Positions 18,761 through 27,260 of a stretch of 64,000 nt of DNA are shown here, piece by piece. The translations under genes were made by a program, and so were the position numbers. This DNA comes from a virus, in IMG/VR virus record IMGVR_UViG_3300032032_000001, positions 62,001-126,000 of that record, one strand, 5' to 3'. The notes under the pieces are model-generated. The model worked only from the letters and a program-made list of their open reading frames with translations. It was not told where the DNA came from and did not search any database. The stretch's first letter is position 1. Each line of letters opens with the position of its first letter.

Positions 18761-19447
18761 ATGAGCAGTGGGAAAAAGAATAAGCGATTCCAAGAGTCAA
18801 GGGCTGCTGAGTTTCTAGCGTCCCCTGCTGGGAAAGCTTTGTCTTCCGCTGCGTTTACAGGGGTTTCTCTTGTCGGACTTAGGAAAATCCTGAGAACAAG
18901 GGGCATCCGAAAAAGATTGCCCACATCGTTCAAGGATATGAAGGGGGATGTTCGGGGTCTTTCAAACAAAGACCTCAGAAGCGCCTCCGGGTTATCCGCA
19001 ATTATGGGCGCTGCGTTTGCTGGACCAGACAAGAGTACCTACGCGAACAATCTGAATAAGCGACTACTCTCTGGTGGAAAACTTACCCGGACGGAGCGGA
19101 AGCGCTTGTTTGGGGGGGAAGCCCCGAAGGCGCGGAAGAAGAAGTCTAAAACCGGCTTTAATGATGTGTACTGGTCTCCTAAGAAATGGGGGGCCGCGAT
19201 GGCAGCATCGACAGGGCTCGGTAGTTTAGTGTCTGGATCCATGGGTAGAGGGTGGTCATTCACGCCCAGGGTGGCTGCGGGGCAAGCTCTTCTTAGTTTC
19301 CCAACCATGATGGGTGAGGCCACAATAAGAAAAGAAATTCAAACCAGAGCCTTAGCAAGTAGGCTCAGTAGCGGTAAAGATCTTCTGCCCGCTGAGAAGC
19401 GGCTGCTCTCTACGATGAAGAAGATTAGGGCGGAAGGCGGAAAATAA
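18761..19447 (+). CDS. Hypothetical basic protein
   Basis: 228 residues, three bases after the previous stop and overlapping the protease start by one base. Lys/Arg-rich, with two Gly/Ala-rich hydrophobic stretches (about 25-45 and 145-160). Similar in make-up to the two preceding products. Possibly an internal or ejected virion protein; no motif shows this directly. Confidence 0.75.
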   Translation: MSSGKKNKRFQESRAAEFLASPAGKALSSAAFTGVSLVGLRKILRTRGIRKRLPTSFKDMKGDVRGLSNKDLRSASGLSAIMGAAFAGPDKSTYANNLNKRLLSGGKLTRTERKRLFGGEAPKARKKKSKTGFNDVYWSPKKWGAAMAASTGLGSLVSGSMGRGWSFTPRVAAGQALLSFPTMMGEATIRKEIQTRALASRLSSGKDLLPAEKRLLSTMKKIRAEGGK

Positions 19448-21129
19448 TGCTTAAATTACTTACATTCCCAGGGTCAGACGATGATGGGAACATTTTTGTT
19501 CAAGCCATCAACCCGGCAGAAGACTTAACTAAAGTCGCCGACGGGACCCTTTCCCCCGAGATCTCGAATCACATCTCCACGCTGAAAAGCAGCCCCGGCT
19601 GTTTGTTTGTTCTAGTTAACGCTTTGGGGGCTGGTGAGTATTACGGTAGTAATATTAACGGTGATTACTTTGAGGAGTCTGAGCTAAACCCCAAAACCCC
19701 CACAGATTTGGCAGGGTACAAGACTTTCGCTAACGCGGGCATCTACAGGCACCATAAGAATAAAGACATAGCTAAGTCTATGGGTCAGGTTGTGTTCTCA
19801 AATTACAACCCCGTAATGCACCGAGTTGAGCTGATCATACGGGTTGATAGGACAAAAGCGGAGTCAGAGGGCCATTCGGATCTTGTCCGTAGGCTTGATG
19901 CGGGTGAACACCCTGCGGTCAGTATGGGGTGTAAGGTTAAGTACGATGTGTGCTCAATATGTGGCCACAAGTCCAAGACTAGGGCCGACTACTGCGTACA
20001 CGCTAAAACAATGATGGGTAAGGTGTTCCCAGACGGTAGAAAGGTTTTCGTATACAATCCTAGGCCAAGGTTTTTCGACCTAAGCTTTGTTGTTATTGGT
20101 GCAGACCGAACAAGTTACGCAATGGCAAAGGTCGCCAGCGTGTATGGTGGCTCATCTGCCTATGCCGCAGAAGCGGAAGGTTTGCGGGACGGGGATACGG
20201 TTTCAATGCTCAAAGAGAAGCTGGCAAAGAAGCAGAAAGTGTCTCAAATACTTAAGCAGGTGCCCGCCATGTCGGCAAAGGTTATGCCCCCGATAACCAG
20301 GGCGGAGCCTAATATCGGGTGCTCATGCTTAAACCAGCTTGGAAAGCAACCGCTCCAGAAAGTCCTAACAACCTCTGCGTCTAGCGGGATTGTTTTGAAG
20401 CCGCAAGAGTTCCAGAGAATTGTACTTGTTAGGATGGGGCACAAGCCTTTGGCTGATAGACTTGACAGGTCCGGGCAAATTTTCCCAGAATCGTCAAATG
20501 TTGACCGAAGCGTTATTATTGGTAGACCCCATGACCATTCTCATGGCATTAGAGATTTATTGATGAATATTCTCCAACAAAGGAGTATGTTCGGACCGGT
20601 ATTGCGTAAACGCATTATCATTATTAAGAAGATGGGGCCTTCTACAGAGGCCCACCCACAGCATATGCTAGGGATGCGGAAATTAAGTGGCATTAAAGAT
20701 ACCAATCTATCAAGTGGGGAAAAGGCTCTTCTTAATAAGATCGGTGCAAGTTACAATGGTTACCGCGAGCAACTATTAGAGAAAATAGGATCTATAGTTG
20801 ATAATATTACGAGAGGTGATATAAAATTGCTTTCCGCAATCGACAATGGCACAGGATTAGAAGATGCCTTTACCGGAGACCCCATGACTAAAGAAGCAAC
20901 GCTGCCGTTCGCTTTGTTGGGTGTACTTCCTATGGCTTATCTTTACGGGGCCCACGCACGAACTAAGCGAGGTCGCGGCCAATCACTAAGTGCTCTTGAT
21001 ACTTTTGTGGAAAAACATCCGGTTTTAGCATCCTCTGTTTTCCTTGGATTGACACGGCTTGGGGCAAAAATGTCTTCAGCGGGTATGTTCAAACAGGGAC
21101 TGGAGAAGCTCCTTGCTAAAATCGATTAA
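19447..21129 (+). CDS. Prohead maturation protease with zinc-knuckle-like insertion
   Basis: 560 residues. Residues about 50-225 resemble the HK97/T4-type prohead serine protease. NINGDYFE is followed by YRHHKNKD (candidate catalytic His102/His103) leading to SMGQV, and by PAVSMGCKV with candidate nucleophile Ser159, then FFDLSFVVIGAD. Between these lies CSICG...YCVH (Cys169, Cys172, Cys183, His185), which could bind zinc and is unusual for the family. Residues 230-560 form a long extension of unknown role, with a hydrophobic part near 480-495. Gene position (after terminase, before scaffold and capsid) supports the call. Confidence 0.75.
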   Translation: MLKLLTFPGSDDDGNIFVQAINPAEDLTKVADGTLSPEISNHISTLKSSPGCLFVLVNALGAGEYYGSNINGDYFEESELNPKTPTDLAGYKTFANAGIYRHHKNKDIAKSMGQVVFSNYNPVMHRVELIIRVDRTKAESEGHSDLVRRLDAGEHPAVSMGCKVKYDVCSICGHKSKTRADYCVHAKTMMGKVFPDGRKVFVYNPRPRFFDLSFVVIGADRTSYAMAKVASVYGGSSAYAAEAEGLRDGDTVSMLKEKLAKKQKVSQILKQVPAMSAKVMPPITRAEPNIGCSCLNQLGKQPLQKVLTTSASSGIVLKPQEFQRIVLVRMGHKPLADRLDRSGQIFPESSNVDRSVIIGRPHDHSHGIRDLLMNILQQRSMFGPVLRKRIIIIKKMGPSTEAHPQHMLGMRKLSGIKDTNLSSGEKALLNKIGASYNGYREQLLEKIGSIVDNITRGDIKLLSAIDNGTGLEDAFTGDPMTKEATLPFALLGVLPMAYLYGAHARTKRGRGQSLSALDTFVEKHPVLASSVFLGLTRLGAKMSSAGMFKQGLEKLLAKID

Positions 21130-21228
21130 ACGCCATGTGGTATTTAGGCTGAATATCGGCCAAAGATGGTGCCCCGGCAGGACCGTGTTAAAACTTGAAA
21201 ACTCAAATCCCTTAAGGAGGGTAAAACG

Positions 21229-21840
21229 ATGAACGAACTGTTAGCACAGGCCTACGGAACAGCCGACAATATCCAGATCAACTCTGGCGTAGAGAAGACT
21301 GCCGAGGCCGCACTACTTGAAGAACTTGAAAAAATCGCAAGCGCTGAGGGCATTGACCTCAACGAATTCGACGATAATGACATCATGGAAATTATCGGCG
21401 AAGCGCTTGGTGAGACCGAGAAGGTGGCCGCTGCCACTGAAGAGACTGAAGAGGTTGCTGAAGAGGGCGAGGCCAAATTGGCTGAAGCTGACTTCCTTGG
21501 CCGAACCATGGCTCACTCGTTCTACGATGAACTTACCTCCATTCAGCATGGTGGCACTGAGAAGACCGCCGCTCGCAACAGCGACAACTTCTTGAAGGTT
21601 GCTGCTGATGAGGTCAACGCTGATGAGATTGACCCTGAAATGGCTCAGGCTTTTGAGGACGCTGCTATGGCTCGCGCTTCTGAGATTATCGAATATCTCG
21701 ACAGCGGTGAAGTTAAGCAGTCTTCTGCTGCGTACGATGACGAAGAGCTTGACTCTGCTGTCACCGAGCGTGCCGGAGAGCTTCTCAGTGAGGCTGGTTA
21801 TGACGTAGAGGCAATTTCTGCGGCACTCACTGGCGAGTAA
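21229..21840 (+). CDS. Acidic head protein / scaffold candidate
   Basis: 203 residues, strongly acidic and helical, after a 100-base gap and a good site (AAGGAGG). It has at least five K-x-A motifs (VEKTAEA, EKIAS, EKVAA, EKTAA, LKVAAD), the densest set in the window. Acidic helical proteins between protease and capsid genes are often scaffold or core proteins removed by the protease. That role is inferred from position and composition. Confidence 0.8.
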   Translation: MNELLAQAYGTADNIQINSGVEKTAEAALLEELEKIASAEGIDLNEFDDNDIMEIIGEALGETEKVAAATEETEEVAEEGEAKLAEADFLGRTMAHSFYDELTSIQHGGTEKTAARNSDNFLKVAADEVNADEIDPEMAQAFEDAAMARASEIIEYLDSGEVKQSSAAYDDEELDSAVTERAGELLSEAGYDVEAISAALTGE

Positions 21841-21845
21841 TTACT

Positions 21846-22037
21846 TTGTCTAAGAGGGATAAACAAAAGCAGGAGAAGATCGAAAGGCTCAAGAAAGCAT
21901 TTCGAAAAGCGCAGGAAGAGGGTGAAGACTCTCTAAAAAAGGGCTCTAAGGAGCTTAAAAATAACCCTGACAGGTCTGCCTTGTTTACCTTATTAGCTGG
22001 TAATATAATCAACAGGAGTAAATCGCAGAAGCGATAA
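21846..22037 (+). CDS. Small basic protein
   Basis: 63 residues, Lys/Glu-rich helix (KQKQEKIERLKKAFRKAQEE) with a short hydrophobic FTLLAGNII near the end. Starts with TTG five bases after the previous stop and lacks a strong ribosome-binding site, so translation may be coupled. Function unknown. Confidence 0.55.
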   Translation: MSKRDKQKQEKIERLKKAFRKAQEEGEDSLKKGSKELKNNPDRSALFTLLAGNIINRSKSQKR

Positions 22038-22047
22038 TAAGAGACAA

Positions 22048-22075
22048 CCCCCGCTCGGGGAAACTCGGGCGGGGG
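22048..22075 (+). promoter_or_regulatory. GC-rich hairpin before the second scaffold candidate
   Basis: CCCCCGC at 22048-22054 pairs with GCGGGGG at 22069-22075. No T-run follows, so it is more likely an RNA stability or processing element than a complete terminator. Confidence 0.5.
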
Positions 22076-22098
22076 GAGTCCCCAGGAGAAAAGCACAT

Positions 22099-22887
22099 AT
22101 GTCATCTTTAGACACACTTATACAAAAGCTTGCTGGGGCCGCCTCTTCCGCTTCCACGTCCGAATCCTCTTCGGCAAACCCACCTAGCAAGGAAGCGACG
22201 CTAACGGACCCCGTGTATGTCGAGAAATTGGCCTCTGCGGTCGATTTTATTATCGATACCTGGGGAAGTGAGCCGGAAGAGGTCGGGACCACCGCTCGAC
22301 CAGAGCTAGATAATCATACTGCGGTCAAAACCGCTGCACCAGTGGAAGAAGTTCCGGCTGAGGCAGTAGTAGAGGCCGATATTAACTCTGTGACTAAAAT
22401 CTCAGAACTCTTAAAAACCAAGCTTCAAACAAAGCTTGCTTCCCGCCGTGAGGCTGAAAGCGCTGCAATTGAAGAACGTGGCTCTCAGATCGCAGAAAGC
22501 GTTCTAGGGAAGCTTCTTGAGTTAAGAGGCGATGTTGACGAGTTGAAGAACGAGTTCAACGACTCTACCCCGGAAGAGGTAGAGGATGTTATTGCTCGGA
22601 GCTTCTACTCAGATAATAATGATAATAATATGGATAGCGAGAACGAATCTGACTCAAATGAGGCAGATGGTGAGGCAGCGATCAAGGCAGCAGCCGCAGA
22701 TCAAAGTCTTGCTGATGTGCTGAATGCAGCACTTGGTACTGACGAACAAACCGATGAGAGTGTCCAAGAGGACACAAAGACCGCTGGGGTTCGTGGTAGC
22801 GATGGGTCAACTAAGACCCGTAAGGCGGCCACTACGCTTCTAAAAGAGAAGTTAATGGCCAAACAAGGTGAGGAGGCACAATCATGA
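22099..22887 (+). CDS. Acidic scaffold/core protein candidate
   Basis: 262 residues, acidic, helical with disordered Ser- and Glu-rich stretches (about 170-195 and 215-235). K-x-A motifs occur at IQKLAGA, VEKLASA, VKTAAP, TKLASRR and TKTAGV. Followed by a four-base overlap with the next gene. Composition and place just before the capsid block suit a scaffold or core protein. No known family recognised. Confidence 0.8.
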   Translation: MSSLDTLIQKLAGAASSASTSESSSANPPSKEATLTDPVYVEKLASAVDFIIDTWGSEPEEVGTTARPELDNHTAVKTAAPVEEVPAEAVVEADINSVTKISELLKTKLQTKLASRREAESAAIEERGSQIAESVLGKLLELRGDVDELKNEFNDSTPEEVEDVIARSFYSDNNDNNMDSENESDSNEADGEAAIKAAAADQSLADVLNAALGTDEQTDESVQEDTKTAGVRGSDGSTKTRKAATTLLKEKLMAKQGEEAQS

Positions 22888-23231
22888 GCAAACTAACCAA
22901 GGAATCAACCCAAGAGGTGTTGTCCCAAGTACCTGAGGCCCTTAGGGCTTTAGTTGACGAGAACACCAAGCTCGCATCTGCTTTGGCAGAATATGAGCGC
23001 AGGGATAAAGCTGAGGAAATCGTTTCAATGATGGATGCCCGTGGCTTCTCAGACAAAGCAACTCCTTTTAAGAAGAAGGTGGCAGCCCTGTTAGCTTCTA
23101 AGAAGGATTTGTCTGTAGTTAAAGAAGCTCTGGCCCTATCCGCACCTGATTTGTCCTTTGCATCACTCTCCGACGTGCCGGAACATAGAGATGCAACATC
23201 CGCCTTCGAGAACTTTCTTCTCGAAGATTAA
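22884..23231 (+). CDS. Small helical head-region protein
   Basis: 115 residues with GAGGAGG upstream, overlapping the previous gene by four bases. Helical, with TKLASALAEYERRDKAEE near residues 28-46. The pairing with the acidic gene before it suggests a joint role in head assembly. Function unknown. Confidence 0.75.
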   Translation: MSKLTKESTQEVLSQVPEALRALVDENTKLASALAEYERRDKAEEIVSMMDARGFSDKATPFKKKVAALLASKKDLSVVKEALALSAPDLSFASLSDVPEHRDATSAFENFLLED

Positions 23232-23253
23232 ACTGTAACTGGAGGAAAATAAA

Positions 23254-23835
23254 ATGGCATTACAACCATTAGAAGCCACCAGACGGCGGAGTGTAAGCCC
23301 TACCACGTCAACTCTTCACATGCTTGTCGAAGATATTGACTGTAGTGCTTTAACTGCTGCGCCCGAAGATGGTCAATTTATTGTCGCGGTCTCTAAGACT
23401 GGACAGGACGGGGCTGGGCTAACGCTCAACCACGACAACGCTGGATCTGTTGATTCGTTAGGCGCTGGTCTGTCCATGGTCTGGGGTTCCGCTCAACGGT
23501 CTGATCGACAGGCACGAGGAGACGCTCGCGTCCCCGTTATCCGCAAGGGTGGCGGTCGCTTTCGTACCAAGTGTTTCTTGCGTGACGACAACGATGGTGA
23601 TCTTTCAACTAAGTACATCGAGGGTGCGGCGTTAACCGTTGCTCCCCCGGCTACGGCGTTGCAAGGATCTACTGATCGTTTGATGATCACAACCGTCTCG
23701 TCTGCTGCTGGCAACGACAACTGTTGGGTTATTGGTTACTGCATCCGCGTAATCACTGATTCGATTGTTTCCGGAACCGGCGAAATCGAGTTTTACCTGT
23801 ACGACCAACCACGTCTCGTCCAGACGGACGACTAA
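23254..23835 (+). CDS. Capsid decoration or head-stabilising protein candidate
   Basis: 193 residues with a strong site (GGAGG) and C-ending codons like the capsid gene, which suggests high expression. Predominantly beta-type sequence (QFIVAVSKTGQDGAGLTLNH; GEIEFYLYDQPRLV). Located immediately before the major capsid gene, the usual position of decoration proteins. The call rests on position, expression signals and fold impression. Confidence 0.5.
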   Translation: MALQPLEATRRRSVSPTTSTLHMLVEDIDCSALTAAPEDGQFIVAVSKTGQDGAGLTLNHDNAGSVDSLGAGLSMVWGSAQRSDRQARGDARVPVIRKGGGRFRTKCFLRDDNDGDLSTKYIEGAALTVAPPATALQGSTDRLMITTVSSAAGNDNCWVIGYCIRVITDSIVSGTGEIEFYLYDQPRLVQTDD

Positions 23836-23847
23836 AGGAGGATAATC

Positions 23848-25044
23848 ATGTCTAGTGTACCTAGCGAAGTCCTCAACGAGTTGTTTGTAAGCAAACTCGA
23901 TTCTGAGGCTGGAAAAGAAAAGATCGCTGCTCTTGGTGGCGATTACATTAAAGATCGTTTGCGTGAGGAGAGCTTTGCTCGCAAAATTCTTCCCCCGAAG
24001 ACGGTTTCACGCTCTGACCTTCAGGTCAGTGTTAGTCACGATACCCTGGTTAAGATCGTAGAGGTCGAACCCCAGAGCCGTGCCATGAGTATGTCTTTCC
24101 GAGGTCAGCCCTCGGTTAAGTACTACACTGGTCCGCGCTTTGAGGTGCCCTTCCACACGGTGGGCTCCGAGCGATACGAGCAGACTGAGCAGGAGTTGAT
24201 GGCATACACGATGCCTATTACGGAGATCATCCGTCGTAACATCGTGAACGACATCCAAGAGGTTGAGGACACTGTGTTCTTGAGCCACATGGAGTCGGCA
24301 TGTCAATCGCTTCAGCAGGATGCACAGGATCTTGTCTTTGGTGCTGATTACGCGGCAAACGTTTCTTTCACTGCAAAGAACGTTAACGCAAACAGCGTCC
24401 CTGAGATTGGTAAGTGTAAGGGTGTTGATGTCCTTCAAAACGCGGACGCTGGCTTAGCCGACGGTCTCGCAAACGACGAGGACCTTGCGTTCCCCGTCCA
24501 GAAGGATGACTTCATTAAGTTGTTCCAACTCTTCACGGGCTCGGGTAACCGAGGTTCGCGTCTGCGTTGTGATCAATTCCTGATGACTGATACCGATTTT
24601 GAAGATCTTAACGCTTGGGTCCATGCGGACATGGGTGAGAAGATTGTCGGTGAGACTACTGTTGACGGGTACAAGTACTCTACGGTTATTGGCCGTAAGT
24701 TTGTTCGTACCTTGAAGACGGACATTCTCCGCCCCGGCAATATCTACGCCTTTGCTGCCGCTGAGTACCTTGGTGGCTTCTTGCTTCTCAACAAGACGAA
24801 GTTCTACGCTGATAAAGAGCGTAACCGAGTCTCGTTCGAGGCGTGGGAAGATATCGGCATGTACATCGGCAACGTTGCTGGTGTCCGTAAGCTTGAATTG
24901 TATGCAGGTTCTGTTGAGACCGTTACTGCGACTCCCAACACGAACACGCGTGCTGCTCGCTTGCCTGTTGATGAAACCGATCTCGGTAAGAAGAACAACC
25001 TCGTCGAGGAAGGCCAGACCTTCCCCGCCGTAACGTCCTTCTAA
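23848..25044 (+). CDS. Major capsid protein (HK97 fold)
   Basis: 398 residues preceded by AAAGGAGG. Codon use is biased to host-preferred forms (CGT, GGT, AAG), as expected for the most abundant virion protein. The N-terminal helix KEKIAALGGDYIKDRLREES is followed by a beta-hinge-like region (VPFHTVGSERYEQTEQELM), a long helix (TEIIRRNIVNDIQEVEDTVF) and a C-terminal beta-rich part, consistent with HK97-type capsid proteins. It follows protease and scaffold candidates, and a strong hairpin follows the stop. KEKIAAL near residue 20 may be a processing site. Confidence 0.8.
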   Translation: MSSVPSEVLNELFVSKLDSEAGKEKIAALGGDYIKDRLREESFARKILPPKTVSRSDLQVSVSHDTLVKIVEVEPQSRAMSMSFRGQPSVKYYTGPRFEVPFHTVGSERYEQTEQELMAYTMPITEIIRRNIVNDIQEVEDTVFLSHMESACQSLQQDAQDLVFGADYAANVSFTAKNVNANSVPEIGKCKGVDVLQNADAGLADGLANDEDLAFPVQKDDFIKLFQLFTGSGNRGSRLRCDQFLMTDTDFEDLNAWVHADMGEKIVGETTVDGYKYSTVIGRKFVRTLKTDILRPGNIYAFAAAEYLGGFLLLNKTKFYADKERNRVSFEAWEDIGMYIGNVAGVRKLELYAGSVETVTATPNTNTRAARLPVDETDLGKKNNLVEEGQTFPAVTSF

Positions 25045-25058
25045 TTTGCCCTCGTGGG

Positions 25059-25086
25059 GGTGCCCCTGGCTTCGGCTGGGGGCACC
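25059..25086 (+). terminator. UUCG hairpin after the capsid gene
   Basis: GGTGCCCC (25059-25066) pairs with GGGGCACC (25079-25086), with an inner stem closed by a C(TTCG)G loop. Only a weak T-rich stretch follows, so it may be a partial terminator or an mRNA-stabilising 3' end for the capsid message. Confidence 0.6.
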
Positions 25087-25116
25087 TTCCACTTACTTTA
25101 TTTGGAGGTAATAAAG

Positions 25117-25677
25117 ATGCCTTACATCATCAAAGCATTAATTGGCGGTCGAAGAGACCCGCTACACAAGCCCAAAAAGGGCGGTAGGCATTTGTCCCCT
25201 GCCTCTCGACGCGCATATGGGCGCTTGACAATTGGGAACAGAACTATCAAACGCGGAAAACAGATTTCCGTAAGTGACGATGTCTATGATCAATTTAAGA
25301 CTAAGATTGACGCACTCGCTGAGAGCGGAATCATTGCTCTTACCAAGACAGGTCACACTAAGGATGGGTGGAAACAAGAACAGCTCCACGCACCAGCGCC
25401 CCCTGCTCACGCCCCTGAGCCACCCGCTCCAGAGGTTAAAGAAGAAGAGCCTACACGGGGTGTAATTGAAATCGATATGTCTCCAGCTGACGAGCCAGTA
25501 GAGGAGCCCGTTGTTGTGGCTGCCCCTGAGCCGGAGCCAGAAGAGCCGAAGGCCGAAGAGCCCGCCCCAAATAAGCGTGCATCTAAGAAGGTATTGGCTA
25601 AGGAAGACAAAACTGAAGAGGCACCTGCCGAAAAGCCAAAGAGACGTGGTCGAAGAAAAAGCAAGAAGGATGACTAA
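25117..25677 (+). CDS. Protein with disordered Pro/Glu region and Lys/Arg tail
   Basis: 186 residues. The ATG at 25117 is chosen because GGAGG lies eight bases upstream; an in-frame ATG at 25054 would run through the hairpin. Residues 1-85 are a compact basic domain; then comes a long PEPEPEEPKAEEP-type linker and a basic end (KPKRRGRRKSKKDD). Possibly a capsid-surface or DNA-contacting accessory protein. Not a recognised family. Confidence 0.75.
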   Translation: MPYIIKALIGGRRDPLHKPKKGGRHLSPASRRAYGRLTIGNRTIKRGKQISVSDDVYDQFKTKIDALAESGIIALTKTGHTKDGWKQEQLHAPAPPAHAPEPPAPEVKEEEPTRGVIEIDMSPADEPVEEPVVVAAPEPEPEEPKAEEPAPNKRASKKVLAKEDKTEEAPAEKPKRRGRRKSKKDD

Positions 25678-25935
25678 ATGTATATTCGAAGCGAAAGAAA
25701 GGCTTGGAATATCGAAGGAACCTACTTGATTCCTGGAGCCACCATGTCCATCGATCAGGCAACGTTGAGTAAATATCAGCGTCTGGTCGATAGGGGTGAC
25801 TTGGTTGTGTTTGAGAGAGACCCAAACGCAAAGAAGGTAGCTGCTAAGCCTACGGTGGAGGTCCCTCCTGAGAAGGAGCCTAAGCCTAAGGCAAAGAGAA
25901 AAAGAAGCACTAAGAAGAAGGTAACTGATGCCTAA
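25678..25935 (+). CDS. Small protein with Lys-rich tail
   Basis: 85 residues starting on the base after the previous stop. A short folded N-terminal part (WNIEGTYLIPGATMSIDQAT) and a basic tail (KAKRKRSTKKKV). The tail mirrors the previous gene product, suggesting both contact DNA or the acidic capsid interior. Confidence 0.7.
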   Translation: MYIRSERKAWNIEGTYLIPGATMSIDQATLSKYQRLVDRGDLVVFERDPNAKKVAAKPTVEVPPEKEPKPKAKRKRSTKKKVTDA

Positions 25936-26461
25936 TGATCCTCTAAAGCCTAGCGGTGATGCGCACGGAATCGATGCGTCTGCGAAAAAGGGATTGCCAG
26001 AGAAGCTGGTAAATCTCATCGCACTGATCCGCGCAAAGCTTAGGGATTATCCGGAACTCAATCGCCTTATTGAAGGTAACGAAACCTCTGATAGAGAGAT
26101 CGCGTTTGCGATCATGGAAGCAATTGACGACTTCAACACATCTCCCCCACTTATCGGGCAGTTTGGGTTGGAGAACTTTCCGTCTACCTCCCTTCTTATC
26201 AGAGGCTCTATTATCAACGTGCTTGAGTCTGTCGGCTTACTACAGACACGTAACCAAATGAACTATTCAGACGGACAAGGCTTACAAGTTGGTGTCTCTG
26301 ACAAAGCTCCCATGCTCATGAACTGGATTAATCTCTATACGAACCAGTATGAGCAGAAGAAGTTTCGTCTTAAACAGGCAATCAATCTTGGCGGAGCTTT
26401 GAACGGCTCAGCGGTACCTTCCGAGTATGTGCTCGTGAATGGGTACTTTGATGATCTGTAG
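25928..26461 (+). CDS. Head-tail connector candidate
   Basis: 177 residues, overlapping the previous gene by eight bases. Helical N-terminal half (EKLVNLIALIRAKLRDYPEL) and a mixed C-terminal half. Located between capsid and neck/tail genes, where connector and completion proteins normally lie. No specific motif supports more. Confidence 0.5.
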   Translation: MPNDPLKPSGDAHGIDASAKKGLPEKLVNLIALIRAKLRDYPELNRLIEGNETSDREIAFAIMEAIDDFNTSPPLIGQFGLENFPSTSLLIRGSIINVLESVGLLQTRNQMNYSDGQGLQVGVSDKAPMLMNWINLYTNQYEQKKFRLKQAINLGGALNGSAVPSEYVLVNGYFDDL

Positions 26462-26472
26462 GAGATACTGAT

Positions 26473-26901
26473 ATGGCACAGATTCCAAATAAGAAGCTTG
26501 AGATTCTGAATTTCGGTCAACCAGTTCCGCTCGCGGACAACGGGACCGAAGTTATTAAAATCCCAGACTCACACCTTTACACGAACTTCTCCCTTACCTT
26601 GGGCACGCTTACCAATGTAGCTGTCACAGTTTCGGGCCTTGTTTCTGGATCAACTGAGCCTGGGGTCGCCGCCCCCGGAGCCAACGTAGGCTCTAAAGAG
26701 ATTGTGCTCATCGGCGGATCCACAACGAACAACGAAGTTGATGTAAAGCCTCAGAAGAACCAAACGTCCACCTGGGCCCTAAGCACTCCTTTTCCGGGAG
26801 GTGTAGAGGTCACAGTTGTAAACACTACCGGTGGAAATGTCGTGCTCAATTTAGCAGTGATGATGTCTGGGTCTCTGTATAGCTCGGGGAGGAACTCATG
26901 A
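26473..26901 (+). CDS. Hypothetical beta-rich protein
   Basis: 142 residues with GGAG upstream. Mostly beta-type, Gly/Thr/Val-rich, with no charged clusters. Its size and style suit a small head-fibre, decoration or neck protein. Family not recognised. Confidence 0.7.
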   Translation: MAQIPNKKLEILNFGQPVPLADNGTEVIKIPDSHLYTNFSLTLGTLTNVAVTVSGLVSGSTEPGVAAPGANVGSKEIVLIGGSTTNNEVDVKPQKNQTSTWALSTPFPGGVEVTVVNTTGGNVVLNLAVMMSGSLYSSGRNS

Positions 26902-27260
26902 ACCCATTCGACACTTTGGCCGAGAGTAACACCGACGACAACTACCTTGCGCGTGTTGAGTTCTTCTTAAGCCTTAAGGAAAAGATCGGAAGTGTTTCGT
27001 CCGTCAAATCTATCGCTAAGGATGAGGTTAAGGCCCTTCTTAAATCTAAAGGCGTCGGCAGCGCCAAGCTCAGAAGCGCACTTTCTGGGAAGATGAACAA
27101 GCCTAAAGACATCCCAGGGTTCTCCAAGAAGCTTGGGCCCAAGTCTGATGTAAAAGTCAAAAGCACCAAGATCAAGAGCCCCGACAAAGTTAAAGCACCC
27201 AAGAGTGAGGCTAAGCAGAAGCTAGTCTCCGCGCTTAAGAGACTAAAGGCGGGGATCTAG
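26898..27260 (+). CDS. Lysine-rich small protein
   Basis: 120 residues with GGGGAGG upstream and a four-base overlap with the previous gene. The second half is very basic (repeated KSKGVG, KLGPK and KVKSTKIKSPDK segments) and probably disordered. Could bind DNA. Function unknown. Confidence 0.7.
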   Translation: MNPFDTLAESNTDDNYLARVEFFLSLKEKIGSVSSVKSIAKDEVKALLKSKGVGSAKLRSALSGKMNKPKDIPGFSKKLGPKSDVKVKSTKIKSPDKVKAPKSEAKQKLVSALKRLKAGI

